Shown here in pieces: positions 16,103 through 25,261 of a stretch of DNA of 64,000 bases. Location of the stretch: assembly GCF_000382325.1 (NCBI RefSeq), contig NZ_KB908057.1, positions 62,001 to 126,000 of the forward strand, read 5' to 3'. How positions within the stretch are numbered: position 1 is the stretch's first letter; every line of letters begins with the position of its first letter. This DNA is from Woodsholea maritima DSM 17123 (GTDB lineage Bacteria > Pseudomonadota > Alphaproteobacteria > Caulobacterales > Maricaulaceae). The position numbers were made by a program, and so were the translations under genes. The notes beneath the pieces were generated by a model that was given only the letters and a program-made list of their open reading frames with translations, ran no database searches and was not told where the DNA came from.

Positions 16103-17184
16103 TAGCTTAATCCGCTGGCCAAGCTCGCCTGCAATAACGGGCTAAAGCCATAATGGGCGAGCCAGCGTTGATCGGGCTCAAAGAAGGGCCGCAGGTCCGG
16201 CATGCCATATTTCAACATCGCCAGGCGATCTACCCCCATACCGAAGGCAAAGCCTTGATAAACCTCAGGATCGAAGCCGCAATTGCGGATCACATTAGGG
16301 TGGACCATGCCGCAGCCCAGGATTTCCATCCATTTATCGCCAGAGCCGACTTTAACGGCATCGCCGACGCGTTCATAGCGCACATCCATCTCCGCGCTGG
16401 GCTCGGTGAAGGGGAAATGGTGCGGGCGGAAACGCGCTTCAACCTCATCAGTCTCGAAGAAGGCCGCGATGAAATCAATCAGGCAGCCTTTAAGGTGGCC
16501 CATATGGGTTTCTTTATCGATGACCAGGCCTTCGACCTGATGGAACATCGGGGTGTGGGTCTGATCCCAGTCACAGCGATAAACCCGGCCTGGCGCGATG
16601 ATGCGAATAGGGGCTTTCCCCTGCATCATGGTGCGAATTTGAACGGGTGAGGTATGAGTGCGCAGGACTTTCGGCGTTTCGCCGTCTTTGGCCTCCATGA
16701 AGAAGGTATCATGCGTATCACGCGCGGGGTGACCTTCGGGGAAGTTCAGCGCGGTGAAGTTATGGAAATCGTCTTCAACATCTGGGCCTTCGGCAACGGC
16801 AAAGCCCATATCGGCGAAAATCACCGCCAGCTCTTCCATCACCTGGTTAACCGGGTGCAGGCTACCTTGGGGCTCACGCGCCACCGGCAGGGTGACATCC
16901 ACGCGCTCGCTTACCAGACGCGCATTCAGCGCCTCATCTTCCAGCAGGTTTTTACGCGCGGCCAGGGCATCGGTGATGCGGGTTTTAAGACCGTTCAGCG
17001 CGGGGCCCATCACTTGGCGATCATCCGGGCTCATCTTGCCCAGCTCACGCATCATTAGGGAAATCTCACCCTTCTTCCCCATGGATGCCAACCGGATAGC
17101 CTCCAGGCTGGCTTCATCGCTGGCCGCGTTGATCTGCGCGCTATAGTGCGCTTCCAAGGTCTCCAGACTGGCCATGTCGCTCAT
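16102..17184 (-). CDS. pheS: Phenylalanine--tRNA ligase alpha subunit
   Basis: A 360-residue PheS. The N-terminal coiled coil binds tRNA, and the class II catalytic core has motif 2 ([23 protein letters not shown]) and motif 3 ([21 protein letters not shown]). The ending [11 protein letters not shown]...DLRPFFEPD is typical. AGAGG lies about 8 nt before the ATG at 17184. It lies downstream of rplT but after a strong terminator (17273-17303), so it probably has its own promoter between 17185 and 17272. Confidence 0.98.
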   Translation of the reverse strand: MSDMASLETLEAHYSAQINAASDEASLEAIRLASMGKKGEISLMMRELGKMSPDDRQVMGPALNGLKTRITDALAARKNLLEDEALNARLVSERVDVTLPVAREPQGSLHPVNQVMEELAVIFADMGFAVAEGPDVEDDFHNFTALNFPEGHPARDTHDTFFMEAKDGETPKVLRTHTSPVQIRTMMQGKAPIRIIAPGRVYRCDWDQTHTPMFHQVEGLVIDKETHMGHLKGCLIDFIAAFFETDEVEARFRPHHFPFTEPSAEMDVRYERVGDAVKVGSGDKWMEILGCGMVHPNVIRNCGFDPEVYQGFAFGMGVDRLAMLKYGMPDLRPFFEPDQRWLAHYGFSPLLQASLASGLS

Positions 17185-17272
17185 CGTGTGCGCCTCTGCT
17201 CGATTAAATTTGTTCTGGTTTAGCCGCCCTCATGGGTCATGTCGAGCGATGGGGGTAGTTGAGGGGGTAAAG

Positions 17273-17303
17273 AAAAACCCCGCTGGCCGGGCCAACGGGG
17301 TTT
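17273..17303 (-). terminator. rplT terminator
   Basis: On the minus strand the stem CCCCGTTGGCC/GGCCAGCGGGG (one mismatch) is followed by five T, just after the rplT stop. Confidence 0.85.
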
Positions 17304-17330
17304 CTGTCATTACTTGGCAGTCGTAAAGAC

Positions 17331-17687
17331 TTAAGCCAGCGCAGCGCGCGCCTGATCAGCCAACGCTTTGAAGGCGTCGGGCTCATGGATCGCGATGTCT
17401 GACAGCACTTTACGGTCCAGCTCGATGCCAGCCTTATTCAGACCGTTCATGAAGCTAGAATAGGTCATTTCGTTCAAACGCGCGGCGGCGTTGATACGTT
17501 GGATCCACAAAGCGCGGAAATTACGCTTTTTCGCGCGGCGGTCGCGGTAAGCGTATTGTGCTGCTTTTTCAACAGCTTGCTGCGCAGTGCGGAATTGCTT
17601 GCGACGGGCGCCATAGTAACCCTTCGCAGCCTTAAGAACTTTACGGTGACGAGCGTGTGCCGCTGGTCCTGAAGATACACGAGACAT
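17331..17687 (-). CDS. rplT: 50S ribosomal protein L20
   Basis: 118 residues, the usual length. The basic N-terminal arm (AARHR-like [25 protein letters not shown]) threads into 23S rRNA, followed by [27 protein letters not shown], which is diagnostic. AAGGAG lies 8 nt before the ATG. It follows rpmI by 50 bp, the standard pairing, and L20 commonly represses this operon by binding its own mRNA. Confidence 0.99.
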   Translation of the reverse strand: MSRVSSGPAAHARHRKVLKAAKGYYGARRKQFRTAQQAVEKAAQYAYRDRRAKKRNFRALWIQRINAAARLNEMTYSSFMNGLNKAGIELDRKVLSDIAIHEPDAFKALADQARAALA

Positions 17688-17737
17688 TTAAGCGCTCTCC
17701 TTACCTAATCTCTGGTTATTATCGGGATCGCTACGGC

Positions 17738-17938
17738 TTAAAGCCCGTAGGGAATATACTTACGCACGATACGCGCATCTTGAGCTGACAAGGTTGTCTG
17801 CCCGCGCTTATCGCGAATTTGTTTCGGCGTGCGCTTGATCATGCCATGGCGCTTACCGGTTTGACCCGCTTTAATTTTACCAGAGGCGGTCAGCTTAAAA
17901 CGCTTCTTCGCGCCACTTTTGGTTTTCATCTTCGACAT
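17738..17938 (-). CDS. rpmI: 50S ribosomal protein L35
   Basis: 66 residues: [20 protein letters not shown], then [17 protein letters not shown] and a short C-terminus ending IPYGL, all diagnostic of L35. The ATG at 17938 is chosen over an upstream in-frame GTG because AAGGAG lies 6 nt before it; the GTG would sit on top of that Shine-Dalgarno. It is first of the rpmI-rplT pair. Confidence 0.98.
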   Translation of the reverse strand: MSKMKTKSGAKKRFKLTASGKIKAGQTGKRHGMIKRTPKQIRDKRGQTTLSAQDARIVRKYIPYGL

Positions 17939-18071
17939 TTTAATCTCCTTCACGTCGATCTCTCAAAAATAAATCGCTTTATTCTTGAGGGTTTAGACCA
18001 GCCGGCATGTCGATGGGGCCGCGATGGTCAGATCTGGAAAGCGCGCCTTATATCGGGTCTAGACGTAAAAT

Positions 18072-18106
18072 ACAAGGCCAGCGCTCAGGTGAAGCGCTGG
18101 CCTTGT
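18072..18106. terminator. Long perfect hairpin downstream of the secreted repeat protein
   Basis: ACAAGGCCAGCGCT and its complement (14 bp, loop CAGGTGA) lie between the stop of the minus-strand repeat-protein gene (18132) and rpmI. On the minus strand it is followed by ATTTTA. It probably insulates rpmI-rplT from the upstream genes. Confidence 0.75.
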
Positions 18107-18131
18107 AGAGATTTTTACGCGGGAGCGTGGC

Positions 18132-19910
18132 TTAGTCGCGGCTAAACTCGCTCTCAGAGATGCGCACATCGGCGCGCAAAGGATCGCTGTCAGAGAAACG
18201 CCCGACATAGATCACATAGCGCCCACTGTCAGGATCTTTAATCTCCAGTCCGGCATTAGAGCGCTGGGCCCCATCATCATCGCACTGCCATTCGCCAGAA
18301 GGACGGCGCACGGCCAAGGTCGTGTCGTTTGTGCCTTCGGTGTAAACGTACAGCATTTGCCCATCGCCGGTGTAATTGACGACGATGGTGGGCTCACGCG
18401 TGATATAACCCGCGCAATAGGTCTCATCTTCAATGGCTTGGCGCGCTTCGATCAGGCCATCAACTGGCACTTCAAGTTCATAAGGGTCAGGCAGGAAGCG
18501 CGGTTCAAGATTGATCTCATGGTAGAGCGCATTGGCTTCTGGGGTAATCTCATGGGATACGGCCTCTGCACCATAACCGGTTTGAGAGATGAAGAGTGTG
18601 GCGTTGAGTGCGTCCTCACCATCGGAATAACGTCCGACATAGATGGTGTAATCCCCACTTTGAGGGTCATCATAGGTGATGCCGGGGTTAAGCGAACCTG
18701 CGGTATCATCATCACAGCGCCAGTGGCCATTGGGGCCTAAAATGGCCAAGGTCGTGTCTTCATCGGCCTCAGCAGAGAATTTCAACGCGCCATCGCCCGC
18801 GCGATAGTTCACGCGATAATTGGGCGCGCGCGCAAAGCTGCCGCTGCAATATCCGCCTTCATCGATACTGTCTGATGCGATGGAATCGCTATCTGCTGGG
18901 CCACCGGCCTCGACCTGGATTGTAACGGGGTCTGGGCTGAAGCCATCACGCAGACGCCCTTCACCGGCGCTGGGCGTAAGCGCTGGGTTTAAGGTGTTGT
19001 CATTGGCAAAATATCCAATGGCAGAGATGACGATTTCGCTGTCTTGGGGTGTGCGCTCGCCCAAGGTTCCAGCCCAGATCAGATAATCGCCGCTTTCAGG
19101 CTTATCCAGGCGAATGCCGGGATTAAGATTGCGCGCGCTATCATCATCACACATCCATTCCCCAGATGGGGTGCGCACCATCAAGACACCGTCAAAATCA
19201 CCGCGCGCGGCGATATAAAGCGGATGCCGCCCGGCGCGATAGGTCAGCGCCAGATTTGCGGCTTCCTGGGCATAGCCAAAGCAGTTCGCGCCTTCGACAT
19301 GGCTGGCATTAACCTCGCCGCCTGCGCGCGTTTGTAGCGTGTAAGGATCATCGCTGAAGCCATCGCGTAGGGTGATGCTGGCTTGTGGGGCCAAAAGGGT
19401 GTTCAGCGTGCGCGAAAACGGATTGCGATCTGAATACCCGGTTTCAGAGATATGGATCATGCTGGCGGGATAACCTTCACCGGCCGTAAGCGTGCCCAAC
19501 CAGATCGCATAGCGTCCGCTTTGTGGGTCATCCACCATAACGCCCGGATTGGTGCCAAACTCACCGCTATCGTCATTACAGCTATAGCTGCCATCGGGCA
19601 GGCGCACGATCAATGTGGTGTCGTTATCGGAGGCCCCGGAAATATAAAGCGGCGCAGAACCGGCGTTATAGGTCAGCGCCAGCGTCGGGGCATCGGTGAT
19701 ATAACCCTGACAGTGATCATCCAAACGCTCAGCATTGATCGCCCCGGCCGCACGCACGGCATAGGAGCTAGGATCAGGGGCAAAGCCGTGGCTCAGCTGG
19801 ACATCGTGGAAGGCGGGCGGGGCATCGGGGTTTTGCGCCCAGCTGGGGGCACTGATTGAGATGAGGCTGATCCCCATCAAAGTTGTCAAAGCTGGTTTTG
19901 CCAGGCGCAT
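18132..19910 (-). CDS. Secreted protein with four tandem PPC-like repeats
   Basis: 592 residues. The signal peptide ends near SAPSWAQ. Four repeats of about 120-130 residues follow (about 35-160, 170-300, 305-445, 465-592). Each starts near F-x-D/P-x-P and contains two conserved Cys (C-x-GY/F and CDDD/CNDD), DTTL-x-VR-x-P-x-G and a closing P-x-SG-x-Y-x-I-x-G-T/R. This looks like bacterial pre-peptidase C-terminal-type beta-sandwich modules; the Cys pair probably forms one disulfide per repeat. It is a likely periplasmic or outer-surface binding protein with no catalytic domain. GAGGAGG lies before the ATG. It is 25 bp after the single-repeat paralogue at 19936-20400, and both sit inside the infC-rpmI region. 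Confidence 0.8.
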   Translation of the reverse strand: MRLAKPALTTLMGISLISISAPSWAQNPDAPPAFHDVQLSHGFAPDPSSYAVRAAGAINAERLDDHCQGYITDAPTLALTYNAGSAPLYISGASDNDTTLIVRLPDGSYSCNDDSGEFGTNPGVMVDDPQSGRYAIWLGTLTAGEGYPASMIHISETGYSDRNPFSRTLNTLLAPQASITLRDGFSDDPYTLQTRAGGEVNASHVEGANCFGYAQEAANLALTYRAGRHPLYIAARGDFDGVLMVRTPSGEWMCDDDSARNLNPGIRLDKPESGDYLIWAGTLGERTPQDSEIVISAIGYFANDNTLNPALTPSAGEGRLRDGFSPDPVTIQVEAGGPADSDSIASDSIDEGGYCSGSFARAPNYRVNYRAGDGALKFSAEADEDTTLAILGPNGHWRCDDDTAGSLNPGITYDDPQSGDYTIYVGRYSDGEDALNATLFISQTGYGAEAVSHEITPEANALYHEINLEPRFLPDPYELEVPVDGLIEARQAIEDETYCAGYITREPTIVVNYTGDGQMLYVYTEGTNDTTLAVRRPSGEWQCDDDGAQRSNAGLEIKDPDSGRYVIYVGRFSDSDPLRADVRISESEFSRD

Positions 19911-19935
19911 AGGTGTGCCCTCCTCGGTGTGGAAT

Positions 19936-20400
19936 TTATTCGTGTTCGTGAATGATCAATTTGGCCGGTTGCAGACTGGCATCGCCATAGGTGCCAACCC
20001 AGATGTCATATTGTCCCGACAGGGGCTGGTCGAAAACCAGCTGCGGATTAACGCCGCTCGCGCCATCATCGTCACAAAACCAATCGCCGTTCGGGTCATT
20101 GATGATCAAGGTGGTATCGGCGGTGGCTTCAACGCGGATGTCCAGAGGTTTGCTGCCCGCTTCAAATAACACGCGATAATCGGGGTTTTGTGCAATATTG
20201 CCGCGGCACGCCAGACCAAAGACGGTCAGGCTGTCAAGTTCGCCGCCTGATTGCAGGTCCACTTCAAACGGGCTGGGGGTGAAGCCGGTGGCCAGGCTGA
20301 CGACACCATAAGAGGGCGCGCGGGTGAAATCCTGGGCGTAGGCAGTGGCTGTGGCGCAGAGGCCCGCAAGAAGGCTGAGTGAGAACGCTCGGTAATGCAT
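19936..20400 (-). CDS. Secreted single-repeat paralogue of the PPC-like repeat protein
   Basis: 154 residues starting MHYRAFSLSLLAGLCATATAYAQ (signal peptide). One repeat follows of the same module seen four times in the downstream gene: FTPSPFEVDL, LACRGNIAQNPDY, DTTLIINDPNGDWFCDDDGA, PLSGQYDIWVGTYGD. The start at 20400 is chosen because of the G-rich Shine-Dalgarno and the signal peptide; longer readings upstream lack both. It forms an operon with the gene at 18132. Function is unknown; it may be a surface or periplasmic adhesion or scaffold protein. Confidence 0.8.
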   Translation of the reverse strand: MHYRAFSLSLLAGLCATATAYAQDFTRAPSYGVVSLATGFTPSPFEVDLQSGGELDSLTVFGLACRGNIAQNPDYRVLFEAGSKPLDIRVEATADTTLIINDPNGDWFCDDDGASGVNPQLVFDQPLSGQYDIWVGTYGDASLQPAKLIIHEHE

Positions 20401-20505
20401 GATCAAAGCCCCCCCCTGGCTTCGCAAAATTAGGCGCAATCGCCACCGTGTGGGCAGATTAGCCGACCTAGAGATAAACAACAGTCATAAGATAGTTTGA
20501 GCCAT

Positions 20506-20536
20506 AAAAAAAGCCTGCCAGAGGCAGGCTTTTTTT
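20506..20536 (-). terminator. infC terminator
   Basis: AAAAAAAGCCTGCC-AGA-GGCAGGCTTTTTTT: a perfect GC stem flanked by A and T runs, so it can work in both directions. It lies right after the infC stop. Confidence 0.92.
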
Positions 20537-20551
20537 AAGAATTGGTAAGGT

Positions 20552-21091
20552 TTAGCGCGGGGCCATGATCATGATCATTTGACGCCCTTCCAGCTTGGGC
20601 TCGAACTCAACCTTGGCAATATCTTCAAAGTCGACTTTCACACGCTGCATCAATTCCGCACCACGATCTTGGTGGGCCATTTCACGGCCGCGGAAGCGCA
20701 AGGTGATTTTGACTTTATCGCCTTCGTCAAAGAAACGGCGCATCGACTTGGTCTTGACCTCATAATCGTGCGTATCAATGCCCGGACGCATTTTAATTTC
20801 TTTGATGTCCTGGGTTTTTTGCTTTTTCTTGGCTTCAGCTTTCTTCTTCTGAGCCTGGTATTTCAGCTTGCCATAATCGACAATTTTACACACGGGCGGG
20901 CTGGTATTGGGGGAAACCTCAACCAGATCCAGGCCTGCTTCCTGTGCAGCTTCAAGGGCTGCCTCGATGGGCATTTCACCTTGTTTTTCACCATGTTCGT
21001 CGATAAGTAGAATCCGTGGTACACGGATTTCTTGATTGATGCGCGGGCCATCTTTTTTCTGTGGCGGTGCGACGTGTGGACGGCGAGCTAT
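20552..21091 (-). CDS. infC: Translation initiation factor IF-3, ATA start codon
   Basis: About 179 residues when read from the ATA at 21091: (M)[20 protein letters not shown], then [20 protein letters not shown] and on into the standard C-domain ([23 protein letters not shown]). An ORF from the first ATG (20974) would lack the first 39 residues, which match other alphaproteobacterial IF-3 proteins. GGGAG lies about 7 nt before the ATA. infC is known for rare start codons (AUU, AUC, AUA), which IF-3 itself discriminates against, giving autogenous control. IF-3 binds the 30S subunit and proofreads initiator tRNA. Confidence 0.93.
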   Translation of the reverse strand: MARRPHVAPPQKKDGPRINQEIRVPRILLIDEHGEKQGEMPIEAALEAAQEAGLDLVEVSPNTSPPVCKIVDYGKLKYQAQKKKAEAKKKQKTQDIKEIKMRPGIDTHDYEVKTKSMRRFFDEGDKVKITLRFRGREMAHQDRGAELMQRVKVDFEDIAKVEFEPKLEGRQMIMIMAPR

Positions 21092-21278
21092 GCGTCTTCT
21101 CCCTAATTACTGCGAAGGATATGAGAATAAATGCGAGATGTTCATAAACGGTTGCAATGAACGCTAGGCTCATTTCTTCGCCATGAGTCTTAAAGAAGGC
21201 TCTTATCGCGAATATGCCCCCCAGATCAAGGGTATTCACAGAAAATCACCTTAAAAGGGGTGTTCTGTTGCAGGTCGA

Positions 21279-22265
21279 CTAGGCCGCCTGGGTGTCGCGA
21301 TTGAAGCCACCGGCAAAGCGCATGGCCTGAACAGCTTCAGGAACAGAGATTTGCGCCAGGGTCGGGGCGTGCATCAAAACGGTGGTCGCAGGGCCGCGCG
21401 GGGCCTCTTCATAGGGCGCTTCGGGGCCGGGATGGAATACGACAGCGGGGGCACCAGCTGCGACCATCAAATGTAAAAGGCCAATATTTTCACCGAAGGC
21501 AAAGCCCGTATGGCGACCCAGGCCGGTGAGCTGTACCAGATTGGCGCGCCCCGTTAGATCGCGCGCGCCCGGTGTGACATGGGCGACATAGCGCCCGACT
21601 TCGCGCGCGCTGGGCCCGCCGATGATGGCCGGTTCAATGCCCATGCTGATCAGCTCATGGGCGAGGGAGGCCCAACGCTCTTTGGGCCAGCGTAGCGCTG
21701 GGATCACATCATCGCCCGCGGGCACAAACAGGGCATATTGACCCTGAAGGCCAAAATAAGCCGGATCCACGGTGCGCGATTGCTTGGCGACGAAATCAAC
21801 CCATTCCGCGCTGGGCGGCGGTGCGCCCCCTGGGGGATAGCTGGTGGGGCCCAGCCCGGCCGCGCCCAGGCGCTCAGCCACGCGGTCGATCGGGTGGCCT
21901 TCATCCTTGGCATGGGGGGCGACATCGACCCAACGCGTCTTGGCAAAGCGCATCGCGCTTTTCAATTTCGCGCTGGCTTCACCCGCACCAAGATCATAAA
22001 TGATATCATAGTTGGAGGCGCGCGCGGCCTTCATGCGGTCGAACCAGTTTTTATTACTGGCCTGATCGAGATTGCTTTGGACCTCATTGAAATACGGGCA
22101 GTATTTCAGAAGGCTTTCAAACTCCCCGCCGCACAGCAAGGTGATACGAGCTTTGCGATGGCGCTCACGAATGGCGCGCGCCGGGGCCAGCATGCGTACG
22201 GTGGAGATGAGATCCCCGTCATGGAGCAATAAGATTTGCTCTTTGGATGTGTCATCAGTGTTCAT
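21279..22265 (-). CDS. Glycosyltransferase family 9 (heptosyltransferase-like)
   Basis: 328 residues, GT-B fold. The N-terminus ILLLHDGDLISTVRMLAPARAIRERH and TLLCGGEFESLLKYCPYFNEV match the acceptor domain of ADP-heptose:LPS heptosyltransferases. The C-terminal half has KERWASLAHELISMGIEPAIIGGPSAREV and GLLHLMVAAGAPAVVFHPG, the donor-binding part. It probably adds a sugar to LPS core or a related glycan at the inner membrane. Its ATG overlaps the stop of the upstream glycosyltransferase by 4 bp. Confidence 0.88.
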   Translation of the reverse strand: MNTDDTSKEQILLLHDGDLISTVRMLAPARAIRERHRKARITLLCGGEFESLLKYCPYFNEVQSNLDQASNKNWFDRMKAARASNYDIIYDLGAGEASAKLKSAMRFAKTRWVDVAPHAKDEGHPIDRVAERLGAAGLGPTSYPPGGAPPPSAEWVDFVAKQSRTVDPAYFGLQGQYALFVPAGDDVIPALRWPKERWASLAHELISMGIEPAIIGGPSAREVGRYVAHVTPGARDLTGRANLVQLTGLGRHTGFAFGENIGLLHLMVAAGAPAVVFHPGPEAPYEEAPRGPATTVLMHAPTLAQISVPEAVQAMRFAGGFNRDTQAA

Positions 22266-23392
22266 ACGTCATACTCTAGGGCTTCGCGATAGACCTGCAA
22301 GGTTTTCTCTTGCAAAGACTGTTTAGAAAAGTGTTCCACCACGCGCGCGCGCGCATCCATGGCCAGCTGATCTAAGCGGTCCTGGGGTAATGATAAAACA
22401 TGGCTGAGGGTTTGCGCCAAGGCCTGATCGTCGCCTGGGGTCACGCGCCAGCCCGTTTTTTGATCCGCTATCACTTCGCACGCCCCCCCATGATCAGCTG
22501 CAATCACCGCACGGCCCATGGCCTGCGCCTCTGCGGCGGTGCGTCCGAACGCTTCTGGTTCAATAGAAGGGGTCAGCACAACCTCACACGCAACATAGGC
22601 CGCTGGCATGTCGAGAATATGACCAGGCAAGCGAATATTGTCTAAAATCCCTAAATCTTTAGCTAATGATCTCAACCCGTCGACATAATCATCACGGCCC
22701 TGGGCATCGCCCGCCATCACCAGAACATAGCCTTTAGGGGCAAGGGGCGCGAAGGCTTTCAGGGCCACTTCCTGGCCTTTCCAGCGCGTCAGGCGGGCGG
22801 GCAATAAAATCGCTTTTTGCTCGGGCGCTAAATCCCAGCTGGCGCGCATGGCCGCGATACGGCTGTGGTTGACAGCTTTGGGATCGAGTGTTTTCAGATC
22901 CACCCCGCGCGGAATAATGCGCAAGCGATCTTCACCCACACCGTGTTCGCGGCGCACATGATCGGCGATGAAATTGGAATTGGCGATGACCCGGTCGCCC
23001 TTGGCCATCACCGAATTATACCAGCGCTTGAACCCTGATTTGGCATTATAAGTGCCGTGATAGGTGGTGACAAAGGGGATCAGCGTGCGCTTGGCGGCCC
23101 AATAGGCGCTCCAGGCCGGTGCGCGTGAACGGGCATGGATAATATCAATATCGCGCTTGCGAATAATATCGGTCAGTCGCCCGGCATTTTGCCAGATTGT
23201 GAAGGGGTTTTTGGACTTCACCGGCATGCGGATTAACTCCGCGCCCAGGGCCTTTAACTCATCCACCATGCGTCCGCCTTGACTGACCACCAAAGCCTTG
23301 CCGCCTGAGCGTATAATGATCTCAGCGACTTCCAGGGTGGTGCGTTCCGCGCCCCCCGCATCCAATTCGGGTATCACCTGCAGGATGTTCAT
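22262..23392 (-). CDS. Glycosyltransferase family 4 (GT-B)
   Basis: 376 residues. The Rossmann-like N-domain begins MNILQVIPELDAGGAERTTLEVAE, with a typical AGGAERT loop. The C-domain has AILLPARLTRWKGQEVALKAFAPL and the donor-binding EPEAFGRTAAEAQAMGRAVIAADHGG (EX7E motif), as in lipopolysaccharide and exopolysaccharide glycosyltransferases. It forms an operon with the GT9 gene, so the two likely act on the same surface glycan. Confidence 0.9.
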   Translation of the reverse strand: MNILQVIPELDAGGAERTTLEVAEIIIRSGGKALVVSQGGRMVDELKALGAELIRMPVKSKNPFTIWQNAGRLTDIIRKRDIDIIHARSRAPAWSAYWAAKRTLIPFVTTYHGTYNAKSGFKRWYNSVMAKGDRVIANSNFIADHVRREHGVGEDRLRIIPRGVDLKTLDPKAVNHSRIAAMRASWDLAPEQKAILLPARLTRWKGQEVALKAFAPLAPKGYVLVMAGDAQGRDDYVDGLRSLAKDLGILDNIRLPGHILDMPAAYVACEVVLTPSIEPEAFGRTAAEAQAMGRAVIAADHGGACEVIADQKTGWRVTPGDDQALAQTLSHVLSLPQDRLDQLAMDARARVVEHFSKQSLQEKTLQVYREALEYDV

Positions 23393-23493
23393 TGCGACGT
23401 GTCTGTGCCCTACACAAATATGTTAGTCATGTGTTCGTATGCCTTATGCTTCTACGCGAGTTAGGCCCAAAACACCAAAGGGGAAAACATCCT

Positions 23494-24270
23494 ATGGCGA
23501 TCCAGAACCAACAAGCTTCGTCCTTGCCGCGCTCCGACAATGAGTTTCTGGCCTATCATCGCCATGATGGCGCGCCGGATAAATCCGGGGTGATCTGGCT
23601 GGGTGGGTTCCGCTCTGACATGGAAGGGGGAAAGGCCTTGGCGCTGGAAGAATGGGCAAAAGCGCAGGATCGCTCTTTCGTGCGCTTTGATTACTTCGCG
23701 CACGGACAATCTTCGGGTGCATGGGATCAAGGCACGATCGGGCGCTGGCGTGAAGATGCGGTGTGCGTGATTGATCAGTTGAGCCAAGGTCCGCAAATCC
23801 TGGTGGGCTCGTCCATGGGCGGGTGGATTGCGCTCTTGTGCGCGCAGGCGCGCCCAGAGCGGGTCAAGGGCCTGACCCTGATTGCGCCAGCCCCTGATTT
23901 CACCGAGACTTTGATGTGGGAGGCGATGCCCCATCATGTCCAACAGGCGATTATGACCGAGGGTTATTGGGATCAACCCTCCCCTTATGGCGGCCCGGTG
24001 CGGATCACCAAAACCCTGATTGAGGAAGGCCGTCAGTGGCAAATCCTCGACGGTCATATTGAATTTTCCGGCCCGGTCCAAATTCTGCAAGGCTGGCAGG
24101 ATCCAGACGTGCCTTGGGGGCATGCTTTGCGGATCCTGGAATGTGTGACCAGCCAGGATGTGCGCTATCACCTCAAGAAAACGGGCGATCACCGCTTGTC
24201 AGAGCCCGATGATCTGGCGCGCCTATGTGATTGGGTCGCAGAGAATTGCGCGCAAGTCGACGCGAAATAA
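23494..24270 (+). CDS. Alpha/beta hydrolase (carboxylesterase-like)
   Basis: 258 residues from the ATG at 23494 (GGGGAAAA Shine-Dalgarno); an upstream in-frame ATG at 23392 would add 34 residues overlapping the divergent glycosyltransferase start and lacks support. The fold markers are the strand before GVIWLGGFRSDMEG (oxyanion), the nucleophile elbow GSSMGG, an acidic residue in GWQDPDVPW and His in GDHRLS near the C-terminus. No signal peptide, so it is cytosolic. The substrate is unknown; the size and elbow resemble ABHD10/palmitoyl-thioesterase-like hydrolases. Confidence 0.85.
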   Translation: MAIQNQQASSLPRSDNEFLAYHRHDGAPDKSGVIWLGGFRSDMEGGKALALEEWAKAQDRSFVRFDYFAHGQSSGAWDQGTIGRWREDAVCVIDQLSQGPQILVGSSMGGWIALLCAQARPERVKGLTLIAPAPDFTETLMWEAMPHHVQQAIMTEGYWDQPSPYGGPVRITKTLIEEGRQWQILDGHIEFSGPVQILQGWQDPDVPWGHALRILECVTSQDVRYHLKKTGDHRLSEPDDLARLCDWVAENCAQVDAK

Positions 24271-24295
24271 GACCGCCGTTTTTTAAAGCGAGGCT

Positions 24296-25168
24296 TTAGC
24301 CGCCCGCGGCCAATATGGCCGCCAGTCCGCTTTGATAATTGGGATAAAGCGGGCGCCAGCCCAGCTGGGCTTTGGCGCGTGCATTCGAAACGCGGCGGTT
24401 TTCGGCGTAAAAGCTCGCCGCCATCGCACTCATCCTATCCGGGGCGAAAGGCTCTAAGGGGGGGGCGGGCGCGCCGATCAGGCCGCATGCATGGGCGATG
24501 ACCTCGTGTTGGGGCGCGGGACAATCATCGGCCAGATTGAACGGGCCGGGCGCGTCAGGCTGGTCCATCGAGGCCAGCAGCGCGCGGGCAATATCCTCGG
24601 TATGGATGCGGGAAAAGACTTGGCCGGGCTTGTCGACGCGCTTGGCTGTGCCTTCACGGATTTTGTCAAACACAGACCGGCCGGGGCCGTAAATTCCGGC
24701 ACAGCGAAAAAGGCGCACCGGCGCGCCGCTGGCGATCCAGCTGGCCTCAGCCCCCGCGCGCCAGTGGGAACGGCGTTGACCGGGACGCGGCGCATCGTCT
24801 TCAAAGGCCCAGCCGCCTTGACGATCGCCATAGATCCCGGTGGTCGAGATATAGCCGATCCATTGGGCCTGGTAGTCACCGGCCGTGATCAAGGGCAATA
24901 GCGCGGGCAAAAAGGGATCGCCCTGCGCGCCGGGCGGGGCCGAACACACGACATAGCGCGCCTTTTGAAAGGCTTGGCTGAGGGCGCGCTCTGCACTGAC
25001 TGATCCATCAGTTAGAATGACGTCATAGCCTAAGGCTCCGATGTCTTGGGCTTTTTGTGCGCTGCGTGTCGTGGCGATGAGGGTATGGCTGCGCTTTTTC
25101 AGGTGCGGGGCCAAAGCTGCCGCACAAAAGCCATAGCCCAAGAACAAGGTGAGAGGTGCATCTGTCAT
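24296..25168 (-). CDS. SDR-type NAD(P)-dependent epimerase/reductase (YeeZ-like)
   Basis: 290 residues, extended-SDR fold. A nucleotide-binding loop GYGFCAAALAPHL is at the N-terminus. YISTTGIYGDRQGGWAFEDD contains the Tyr of the active site region, and RCAGIYGPGRSVFDKIREG plus FSRIHTEDIARALLAS are typical of the YeeZ/COG0451 subgroup. The substrate is unknown. AAGG lies before the ATG at 25168. Confidence 0.82.
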   Translation of the reverse strand: MTDAPLTLFLGYGFCAAALAPHLKKRSHTLIATTRSAQKAQDIGALGYDVILTDGSVSAERALSQAFQKARYVVCSAPPGAQGDPFLPALLPLITAGDYQAQWIGYISTTGIYGDRQGGWAFEDDAPRPGQRRSHWRAGAEASWIASGAPVRLFRCAGIYGPGRSVFDKIREGTAKRVDKPGQVFSRIHTEDIARALLASMDQPDAPGPFNLADDCPAPQHEVIAHACGLIGAPAPPLEPFAPDRMSAMAASFYAENRRVSNARAKAQLGWRPLYPNYQSGLAAILAAGG

Positions 25169-25261
25169 GTGCCTTGGCGCTTTCTTCTCTTTATAAGAGC
25201 CCCTCTCCCGATAGATGCGCAGATCTGATTGGGATCAAAGCTTTTTGGATTTTTATACGAC

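Noticed and set aside
23461-24192. 243-residue minus-strand ORF opposite the alpha/beta hydrolase
   Set aside because: Antisense shadow; the plus-strand gene has all hydrolase motifs.
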